Source: CAZNPL01 sp964574815
Lineage (GTDB): Bacteria; Planctomycetota; Phycisphaerae; UBA1845
DNA: 11,849 nt
NCBI GenBank assembly: GCA_964574815.1
Contig: CAZNPL010000073.1
Coordinates: 1-11,849 of the forward strand
Reading direction: 5' to 3'
Shown: piece after piece, positions 6,882 to 11,849 of the stretch
Position numbering within the stretch: position 1 is the first letter of the stretch
How the letters are laid out: each line of letters starts with the position of its first letter
Translations under genes and position numbers: made by a program
The notes under the pieces: model-generated
The model's database searches: none
Told to the model about the DNA's origin: nothing
The model's input: only the letters and a program-made list of their open reading frames with translations

Positions 6882-8210
6882 ATGTCGCGTGATTTCCAAC
6901 TGCCCGATCTGGGAGAGGGTATCACCGAGGCCCAGGTCATCAGAATACTTGTTAACGAAGGCGAACAGGTTGAAGAGGACCAGAGCCTGTTCGAGGTCGA
7001 GACGGACAAGGCCGCCGTCGAGATTCCCTCGCCGTACCAGGGCGTCGCGTCCAAGGTGCATGTTTCCGAGGGGCAGACCGTTAACGTCGGCGACGTGATG
7101 ATCTCTTTCGACGGCGATGGGAAGGAAGCCCCCGCCAAAGAAGATAAAGCGCCGGCGAAAGAGGCGAAGAAGGCGGCGCCGTCCAAAGAGGGGAAGGCAG
7201 AGAAGCAGAAAGCGGATGAAAAGGAGGCCAAGGCGGGCGATGAGGAATCGGGTCGTCCTGCAGCGGCCAAACGCACGTCGGCTGCGGCGGCGCCGGCGGT
7301 TCGCAAGCTGGCACGCGAAAAGGGCGTGGACATCGACACCGTCGAAGGATCCGGTCCGGGCGGACGGGTGACCAAGGCCGATGTCGAAGCCGCAGCCGGT
7401 GGAGCGCCGCGCCGCGCCGAGGAGGCGGGTCGCGAGAAAGAGCGACCGGCCGAGCCGGAGCGCAAAGCGGCACCCGAACCGCCGCCGCGACCGGGCGTCG
7501 AGGACGCCGACAAGTGGGGTCCGGTGCGCCGCGAGAAGATGTCGCAGATTCGCAAGACGATCGCGAATCAGATGATTCGATCGGTGTCGAGTGTTCCGCA
7601 CGTGACGCACATCGACAATGCCGACATCACCGAGCTCGAAGAGTGGCGGACGCGGTATAAGGAAGCCCACGAAGGCGACAAGCGCGTGACGGCGATGGCG
7701 CTGCTGATCCGCGCGGTCTGCAAGGCGTTGCACAACCACCCGGTCTTCAACGCCAGCATCGACATGGAGGCGAGCGAGGTCGTCTACAAGGACTACATCA
7801 ACATCGGCGTTGCGGTGGACACCGAGCGCGGGCTGGTGGTTCCGAACGTGCGCAACGCCGATCAACTGACGATCGAGCGGATCGGCGCGGAGCTGGCCCA
7901 GATCGCCGAGAACGCGCGGACGGTGAAGTTTGCGATCGAGGACCTTCGCGGCGGGACGTTTACGATCACCAACGTCGGTGCTCTGGGCGGCATCTACAAC
8001 ACGCCGATCATCAACTACCCCGAGTCGGCGATCCTCGGCGTCGGCAAGGCACAGGAGATGCCGGCCGTGGTGGACGGCGAGCTGGCCGTCCGCACCATCA
8101 TGCCGCTGAGCCTGTCGTTCGATCATCGGATCGCCGACGGGGCGCAGGCGGCGCGATTCTGCAGCGAGATTATCCGATACCTCGAGAACCCGGTGACGCT
8201 GGTGTTTTAG
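6882..8210 (+). CDS. pdhC: Dihydrolipoamide acetyltransferase (E2) of pyruvate dehydrogenase
   Basis: Core of the complex: its swinging lipoyl arm takes the acetyl group from E1, transfers it to CoA and is reoxidised by E3. The 442-aa product has one lipoyl domain (about 3-78) with the lipoylated Lys at 43 in ETDKAAVEIPSP. A Lys/Glu/Ala-rich flexible linker follows (about 80-130), then a peripheral-subunit-binding domain (about 136-170: VRKLAREKGVD, GSGPGGRVTKADV), a second charged Pro-rich linker (about 175-208) and the catalytic domain (about 212-442) with FDHRIADG (413-420; catalytic His 415 and Asp 419). GGAG at 6871-6874 sits seven bases before this ATG; the frame is open from 6840, but the sequence before the ATG is outside the lipoyl fold. 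It has its own promoter-like site and is followed closely by lpdA. Other 2-oxoacid E2 proteins are possible; acetyltransferase is inferred from context. Confidence 0.94.
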   Translation: MSRDFQLPDLGEGITEAQVIRILVNEGEQVEEDQSLFEVETDKAAVEIPSPYQGVASKVHVSEGQTVNVGDVMISFDGDGKEAPAKEDKAPAKEAKKAAPSKEGKAEKQKADEKEAKAGDEESGRPAAAKRTSAAAAPAVRKLAREKGVDIDTVEGSGPGGRVTKADVEAAAGGAPRRAEEAGREKERPAEPERKAAPEPPPRPGVEDADKWGPVRREKMSQIRKTIANQMIRSVSSVPHVTHIDNADITELEEWRTRYKEAHEGDKRVTAMALLIRAVCKALHNHPVFNASIDMEASEVVYKDYINIGVAVDTERGLVVPNVRNADQLTIERIGAELAQIAENARTVKFAIEDLRGGTFTITNVGALGGIYNTPIINYPESAILGVGKAQEMPAVVDGELAVRTIMPLSLSFDHRIADGAQAARFCSEIIRYLENPVTLVF

Positions 8211-8236
8211 GCGCGCCGCATTCAGGATTGACAATC

Positions 8237-9625
8237 ATGGTCGTTGGCGAGTTTTCCCAGGAAACGAATCTCCTCGTCATTGGGGGCGGGCCGGGCGGTT
8301 ACTCGGCCGCATTCCGGGCCGCGAAGCTGGGCATCGAAACCACCATCGTCGAGGAGCGCGGCTCGCTGGGCGGCGTCTGCCTGCACATCGGCTGCATCCC
8401 GTCGAAGACGCTGCTCTCGATGGCCGAGCTGATCCACTCCGCCGAACGCGGCAAGGAGTTCGGGCTGGACTTCGGTAAACCGAAGATCGACGTCGAGGGC
8501 ATCCGGAAGTGGAAAGAGAACGTCGTCGGCAGGCTCACCAAGGGCCTGGACGCGACGGCCAAGAAGCTCGGCGTCGAGCGCGTTCAGGGGCGGGCCGTAT
8601 TCGAGGACTCGAAGAACGTCACGATCTCCGGCGAGAAGAGCTCGCGCATCAAGTTCCGCCGGGCGATCATCGCGACCGGCTCGAAACCCATCGTTCTCAA
8701 GGGGATCCAGATCGATAGCCCGCGCGTCATCGACTCCAGCGGGGCGCTGGCCGTCAAGGAGATTCCCAAGCGAATGCTGGTGATCGGCGGCGGGTATATC
8801 GGGCTGGAGCTCGGCGAGGTCTACGCGACGTTGGGGACCGAGGTCACCGTCGTCGAGATGCTCGATTCGCTGCTGCCCGGGTGTGATCCCGACTTGGTCA
8901 AGCCGCTGTCCAAACACATGAACAAGCTGCTGGCCGAGGTGTGCCTGAAAACGAAGGTCACCGGGATGAAGGAGGCCAAGGACCACATCGAGGTCGTCTG
9001 CGAGGGCGAGAACGTCCCCAAGCAGAACAAGTTCGATCAGGTGCTGGTTGCGGTAGGCCGGACGCCCAACTCCGGCGAGCTCGGCCTGGAGAACACCAAA
9101 GTAAAGGTCGAGAAGGGCTTCATCCAGGTGGATGAGCGGTTCCAGACGGCCGATCCGAAGATCTTCGCGATTGGCGACGTCATCGGGAACCCGATGTTGG
9201 CGCACAAGGCCGTGCACGAGGGGCACGTGGCCGCCGAGGTCATCGCCGGCAAGGAGAGCGTTTTCGATCGCCGGACGATCCCGGCCGTGGTCTTCACCGA
9301 CCCGGAGGTGGCGTGGTGCGGCATCACCGAGGCCGAGGCCAAGGACCAGGACATTCCCTACGAGGTCAAGAAGATGCAATGGCTGGCCTCAGGCCGAGCG
9401 GTGGCCATCGGCCGCACGGACGGTCTGACCAAGATCCTCTTCGACCCCGAGACTCAGCGCGTCCTGGGCATAGGCATCACCGGCCCCCACGCCGGCGAGA
9501 TGATCGCCGAGGGCTGCCTGGCCATCGAGATGGGAGCGGTAGCCACCGACCTGGCCGAGACGATTCATCCGCATCCTACGCTGAGTGAGACGATCGGCGA
9601 TGTGGCGGACCAGATGCTCGTTTAG
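8237..9625 (+). CDS. lpdA: Dihydrolipoamide dehydrogenase (E3)
   Basis: FAD disulfide oxidoreductase that reoxidises the dihydrolipoyl arm of E2 and reduces NAD; often shared with other 2-oxoacid complexes or the glycine cleavage system. The 462-aa product has the FAD-binding LLVIGGGPGGYSAA (12-25), the redox pair Cys48/Cys53 in GGVCLHIGCIPSK, the NAD-binding VIGGGYIGLELGE, the second FAD motif near IFAIGDV, and the C-terminal dimer-interface HPHPTLSE with catalytic His 446 and Glu 451. All are intact at normal length. AGGA at 8224-8227, nine bases before ATG 8237, supports this start over the TTG at 8228. The gap from pdhC is 26 bases, suggesting one transcript. Its last 45 codons are duplicated about 2.1 kb downstream. 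Confidence 0.97.
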   Translation: MVVGEFSQETNLLVIGGGPGGYSAAFRAAKLGIETTIVEERGSLGGVCLHIGCIPSKTLLSMAELIHSAERGKEFGLDFGKPKIDVEGIRKWKENVVGRLTKGLDATAKKLGVERVQGRAVFEDSKNVTISGEKSSRIKFRRAIIATGSKPIVLKGIQIDSPRVIDSSGALAVKEIPKRMLVIGGGYIGLELGEVYATLGTEVTVVEMLDSLLPGCDPDLVKPLSKHMNKLLAEVCLKTKVTGMKEAKDHIEVVCEGENVPKQNKFDQVLVAVGRTPNSGELGLENTKVKVEKGFIQVDERFQTADPKIFAIGDVIGNPMLAHKAVHEGHVAAEVIAGKESVFDRRTIPAVVFTDPEVAWCGITEAEAKDQDIPYEVKKMQWLASGRAVAIGRTDGLTKILFDPETQRVLGIGITGPHAGEMIAEGCLAIEMGAVATDLAETIHPHPTLSETIGDVADQMLV

Positions 9626-9631
9626 GGCGGG
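9488..9631 (+). repeat. Direct repeat, left copy (3' end of lpdA)
   Basis: These 144 bases cover the last 45 codons, the stop and six bases after lpdA. They recur at 11614-11757 in the same orientation, with 133 identical positions and no gaps. Similarity ends abruptly on both sides. Together the two copies bracket the XRE/ImmA-PIN cassette. Confidence 0.93.
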
Positions 9632-9673
9632 CCCTGCCCGCCGTGTGCCGTAATCTCCAAGCGGAAACCGCTT
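9626..9673. terminator. Two tight hairpins between convergent lpdA and PIN genes
   Basis: GGCGGGC (9626-9632), a CCT loop and GCCCGCC (9636-9642) form a perfect 7-bp stem starting right after the lpdA stop. AAGCGG (9659-9664), an AAA loop and CCGCTT (9668-9673) form a perfect 6-bp stem. The second is followed only by a weak TTATCTTT stretch, so it is not a textbook intrinsic terminator. The position between converging genes makes a two-way transcription stop the likeliest role. Confidence 0.5.
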
Positions 9674-9716
9674 ATCTTTCCCACGGCGGTAGCTCATACG
9701 AGCGCAGTCTGCAGGT

Positions 9717-10253
9717 TCACTCTCCTCGATTTTTCAGGCCGAGTCCCCGCACAGACTCCTCTTCGCCGCGCCTTTGCCAGCGCTCACGGAATGCCCGTGT
9801 GTATTGCGCCGGCAGCGATCGCGCCAGGCCGATCCGCGCCAGGGCTTCCTCGAGTGAAAGCCCCTGCTCGCTGCGGGCCAACTGCGCCAATACGCGAAAC
9901 ACGATCGCGTCGCTGGAGCAGATCAGGCAGGGGTCGGACGACGACGCCAGGTAAGCAAGCGATTCCGCTTCACCCGGGTCCAGCGCGTCCAGGTACGTCG
10001 GATCAAACCGATTCATAAAGCGTCTCAACTCCGCCAATTCAACCTCGACGACTTCCAGCCGTTTGGCGGCAATGTCGCCGGCGAGGTCGATGGCGTGCTG
10101 CTCTTGGTCGACAAAGTAGAACTGCGCTTCAGTCTCGACGACGGTCCGTGACAAGAGCACATCGCAATTGTCAAGGAAGTTATCCCACAGACCCAACTCG
10201 AACAGTTTGATCACGACGTTGGCATCAAGCAGCAGGAATCTCAACCTCTTCAT
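9717..10253 (-). CDS. PIN-like domain protein, probable toxin nuclease
   Basis: 178-aa protein with the PIN ribonuclease pattern: LLLDANVVIKLF near the N terminus (Asp10), a second acidic residue in RTVVETEAQ (Glu40), DPGEAESLAYL (Asp92, Glu95) and CSSDAIVFRVLA (Asp115). These fit the four-acid metal site of the family, and the GEAES...SSDAIVFRVLA layout resembles stand-alone PIN toxins. PIN toxins usually cut RNA; the target here is unknown. The C-terminal part (about 130-178) is Arg/Glu rich and not recognised. The start is well supported: AGGAGG, read on the minus strand, lies nine bases before the ATG. That ATG is inside the end of the upstream regulator gene, overlapping it by 29 bases, so translation is probably coupled. 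The pairing suggests a toxin-antitoxin or abortive-infection module; this is inferred, not shown. Confidence 0.8.
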   Translation of the reverse strand: MKRLRFLLLDANVVIKLFELGLWDNFLDNCDVLLSRTVVETEAQFYFVDQEQHAIDLAGDIAAKRLEVVEVELAELRRFMNRFDPTYLDALDPGEAESLAYLASSSDPCLICSSDAIVFRVLAQLARSEQGLSLEEALARIGLARSLPAQYTRAFRERWQRRGEEESVRGLGLKNRGE

Positions 10254-11328
10254 CGTCCCGAGCCTCCTGCTCGGCTATATCCGTGGCCTTCTTTCTGCTG
10301 ATGCCCAGGTACTCGGCCAGCCGACCCTGTGAGAGCCGGCCGTTGCGAATTGCCTGCCGGGCGAGCGCGACGAACCGAGGCGGCCGGCAGGGAGGCCGGT
10401 CTTCGTCACGCTCCTCCCATTTGCTGCGGTACGCCCGGTGGCGCTCAATGTCCCGCCGTGTGTCGTGCTCGCTGCGGTTATACAAAAAGTGAAGGCGCCA
10501 CAAAAGGGCCTCGACCGACACGTCGAACTGGCGGGCGATCTTGTACAGATCACTGAACCTGACGGTGCCGTCCTTGAGCTCTTCGGAAATCGCCAAACGA
10601 GTGACGTCGCTCGGCATCAGAAGATGACTGGCGAAGCAGGTCGCGAGTTTCTCCTCCTGCTCGCCGGGCCTGTCACCCTCAGGCAGCCCGCTCCGGAAGA
10701 TGTTCCACGTCAGAACATGGAACAGTTCATGGGCCAAATCGAAGTTGCGGCGCCAGCGGACGTTGGCCGAGTTGAGCAGGACGGCCGAACCGAACGTCTC
10801 GCTGACGGTGCATGCGGCCGTCCCGGTGGGCTCGAAGGGAAGATGGAAGAGCTTCACGCCGCAGACTTCCTCGAGCACGGTGCCGAGGCTCCGCCCCGGA
10901 CGATCCCCAAGGCGCAGGGCGCCTTGCACCTGGTAGGCCAGCCGCTCGGCCTCCGCGTAGCGGAAGGCGTCCGCTTGCCCGGTCGCACGTGGAAGTTCGT
11001 AGCGGCGGTGCTCATCGCACCACATCTCGAGGTTGTGATACTGTTCGCAAAGCCGCAGGAATCGCGATTCGATGTCGGCCGCGACGGTTTGTACAGGCTT
11101 CTCACGCCACAGCACGACCTCAGGCCGCACCTCGCCCTCGGCAAGGAAGAAGGAGATCGACCGCCGATAAACCCCGGCAAGTGCCTGGAGTTGGCTCAGG
11201 CGTGGTTCACGTTTGCCGGCCTCGAACTCGCAAAGCGAAGACTCACCGATCCCGGTCCGCCTCCCGACCTCTTTGAGGGTCAGCCCGGCCTTCTTTCGCG
11301 CGTAGGTCAAAGGTTTTGCCAGCGACAT
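10225..11328 (-). CDS. XRE helix-turn-helix / ImmA-IrrE metallopeptidase regulator
   Basis: 367-aa protein. An N-terminal XRE helix-turn-helix (about 6-62: LTLKEVGRRTGIGESSLCEFEAGKR) is followed by a linker and an ImmA/IrrE (COG2856) zinc peptidase domain. That domain has HELFH (200-204) for the HExxH site and EKLATCFASHLLMP (226-239) with Glu226 as the likely third zinc ligand. The C-terminal part ends in a second helix-turn-helix-like stretch (about 320-352: RLSQGRLAEYLGISRKKA). Relatives cleave repressors (ImmA of ICEBs1) or control stress genes (IrrE/DdrO). Fused XRE-COG2856 proteins have been predicted as antitoxin-like partners of toxins. Here it is first in a two-gene minus-strand unit and overlaps the PIN gene, the usual antitoxin-then-toxin order. 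AGAGG about ten bases before the ATG supports the start. Self-repression through the XRE domain is likely. Whether the peptidase acts on itself, the PIN protein or another repressor is unknown. Confidence 0.88.
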   Translation of the reverse strand: MSLAKPLTYARKKAGLTLKEVGRRTGIGESSLCEFEAGKREPRLSQLQALAGVYRRSISFFLAEGEVRPEVVLWREKPVQTVAADIESRFLRLCEQYHNLEMWCDEHRRYELPRATGQADAFRYAEAERLAYQVQGALRLGDRPGRSLGTVLEEVCGVKLFHLPFEPTGTAACTVSETFGSAVLLNSANVRWRRNFDLAHELFHVLTWNIFRSGLPEGDRPGEQEEKLATCFASHLLMPSDVTRLAISEELKDGTVRFSDLYKIARQFDVSVEALLWRLHFLYNRSEHDTRRDIERHRAYRSKWEERDEDRPPCRPPRFVALARQAIRNGRLSQGRLAEYLGISRKKATDIAEQEARDDEEVEIPAA

Positions 11329-11390
11329 CCTTGATTTCCTCTAGCCGCGCCGCACCCCCCTCACGCGGTGATTAGCCGCTCTACCAGAAT

Positions 11391-11419
11391 ATTATTGCAT
11401 CATTTCCGGCCAATCGCAA
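11391..11419 (-). promoter_or_regulatory. Probable promoter of the XRE/ImmA-PIN unit
   Basis: Read on the minus strand, TTGCGA (11414-11419) and AATAAT (11391-11396) are 17 bases apart. They match the sigma-70 -35 box at 4 of 6 and the -10 box at 5 of 6. The implied start near 11384 gives a leader of about 55 bases. This is the most AT-rich patch in the area. Confidence 0.55.
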
Positions 11420-11425
11420 ATGCAA
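11395..11425. promoter_or_regulatory. Candidate operator: TTGCAT/ATGCAA inverted repeat
   Basis: TTGCAT (11395-11400) and ATGCAA (11420-11425) are exact inverted copies 19 bases apart, overlapping the -10 box and flanking the -35 box of the cassette promoter. A dimeric XRE regulator could bind here to repress its own transcription. The short arms and wide spacing make this tentative. Confidence 0.35.
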
Positions 11426-11523
11426 AGTTCTGGATCTGGGAATAGCTGTTTGGGTCCATCCGCTGTCGGGAACATGGTCGATCCCGCCGACAACCGAGAT
11501 ATGCTGGTGCGTTGGCCCTACAC

Positions 11524-11577
11524 CCCCCACAGATAGTGCTTATATCCCGAGCAAGCTTGCACCGCGAAAAGTGGGGG
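11524..11577. repeat. Nested inverted repeats upstream of the lpdA fragment
   Basis: CCCCCAC (11524-11530) and GTGGGGG (11571-11577) are exact inverted copies that enclose a perfect 10-bp palindrome GCAAGCTTGC (11551-11560). The rest of 11426-11613 shows no gene I can support. The structure ends 36 bases before the lpdA fragment begins. Confidence 0.4.
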
Positions 11578-11613
11578 AGGGCGCAACGGCCGCGGCGACG
11601 AGAGCCGTCACGA

Positions 11614-11751
11614 CACGCCGGGGGGATGATCGTCGAGGGCTGCCTGGCCATCGAGATGGGAGCAGTAGCCACCGACCTGGCCGAGACGATCCATCCGCAT
11701 CCGACGCTAAGCGAGACGATCGGGGATGTGGCGGATCAGATGCTCGTGTAG
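11614..11751 (+). pseudogene. lpdA 3'-end fragment (last 45 codons)
   Basis: The 45 codons plus TAG stop match the end of lpdA with two replacements (Glu to Gly at residue 421 and Ala to Val at 424), including the HPHPTLSE active-site segment. The FAD and NAD domains are missing, so it cannot be an enzyme. The frame is open upstream to a TTG at 11512, but those residues are unrelated and no ribosome binding site is seen. Over the full repeat (11614-11757) there are 11 base differences from lpdA: nine in silent third positions and two in second positions. The pattern points to divergence while the sequence still served a working gene, followed by recent truncation, or to an lpdA end displaced by recombination. 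Confidence 0.9.
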
Positions 11752-11760
11752 GGCGGGGCG

Positions 11761-11813
11761 TGCTCAAATGTGGGGTAGGCTCCACCCGCTGGAGCGCTAA
11801 CCCAAGTTGAGCA
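11761..11813. repeat. Large imperfect stem-loop after the lpdA fragment
   Basis: TGCTCAA (11761-11767) pairs exactly with TTGAGCA (11807-11813). Inside a 4/3 internal loop, GGGGTAG (11772-11778) pairs with CTAACCC (11797-11803) with one mismatch. GCTCCA (11779-11784) then pairs with TGGAGC (11790-11795) across a CCCGC loop, with one bulged G at 11796. A seven-T run occurs at about 11834-11840, roughly 20 bases after the stem, too far for a normal intrinsic terminator. It looks like an interspersed palindromic element, a structured RNA or a recombination site. Confidence 0.6.
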
Positions 11814-11849
11814 GCGTAGGGGGCATTTCACTTTTTTTCGGCATGGTGA

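Noticed and set aside
6807..8234. 475-aa minus-strand open frame opposite pdhC
   Set aside because: Shadow of the E2 gene; the long low-complexity linker and GC-rich codons keep the reverse frame open. No recognisable motif.
8222..9379. 385-aa minus-strand open frame opposite lpdA
   Set aside because: Antisense to an intact E3 gene and Leu/Asp rich from reverse-complemented codons; no motif.
10438..11334. 298-aa plus-strand open frame opposite the XRE/ImmA gene
   Set aside because: The minus-strand gene has HExxH and helix-turn-helix motifs, a ribosome binding site and a promoter; the plus frame has none.
11512..11751. 79-aa plus-strand frame as a new small gene
   Set aside because: Its second half is the lpdA remnant and its first half is unrelated sequence with a TTG start and no ribosome binding site; better described as a gene fragment.
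9488..11757. The flanking repeats as an insertion sequence or composite transposon
   Set aside because: The repeats are lpdA coding sequence, not terminal inverted repeats, and there is no transposase or integrase between them.

Overview
The window is a GC-rich bacterial chromosome segment of about 11.8 kb holding nine genes, all but two on the + strand. GC-rich codon use, long antisense shadow ORFs, an ispA-dxs-nadK series and a DXS with an unusual thiamine diphosphate (ThDP) motif (GDAS for GDGA) fit a planctomycete-like lineage. That placement is from memory of family variants and is low confidence.

Region 1 (about 228-4089) is isoprenoid and cofactor supply. A short-chain prenyl diphosphate synthase (ispA) is followed by 1-deoxy-D-xylulose-5-phosphate synthase (dxs, with a strong ribosome binding site) and, 24 bases after its stop, an NAD kinase (nadK). 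The order recalls the ispA-dxs-tlyA-nadK neighbourhood of many bacteria, but with tlyA absent.

Region 2 (about 4422-9625) is a complete pyruvate dehydrogenase complex in heterotetrameric form: E1-alpha, E1-beta, E2 (one lipoyl domain) and E3. The genes are spread out rather than tightly packed. E1-beta and E2 each sit behind a gap of about 190 bases carrying palindromes and a nearly identical 24-base promoter-like element (5663-5686 and 6791-6814) with a TATA[A/G]T -10 box and no visible -35 box. E3 follows E2 by 26 bases and is probably co-transcribed. DXS and E1 both use pyruvate and ThDP, so regions 1 and 2 are metabolically connected.

Region 3 (about 9626-11849) is an accessory island. 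Two overlapping minus-strand genes encode an XRE helix-turn-helix/ImmA-IrrE metallopeptidase regulator and a PIN-like nuclease, in the layout of a toxin-antitoxin or defence cassette, convergent with lpdA. On its far side lies a 144-base second copy of the 3' end of lpdA, 92% identical, with 9 of 11 differences in silent third positions. The cassette is therefore flanked by direct repeats of the lpdA 3' end. This is the most interesting feature of the window: it suggests insertion at, or recombination through, the end of lpdA, with one end coming from a diverged but functional lpdA. A large stem-loop (11761-11813) follows the fragment. No integrase, transposase, tRNA, rRNA or CRISPR array was seen.
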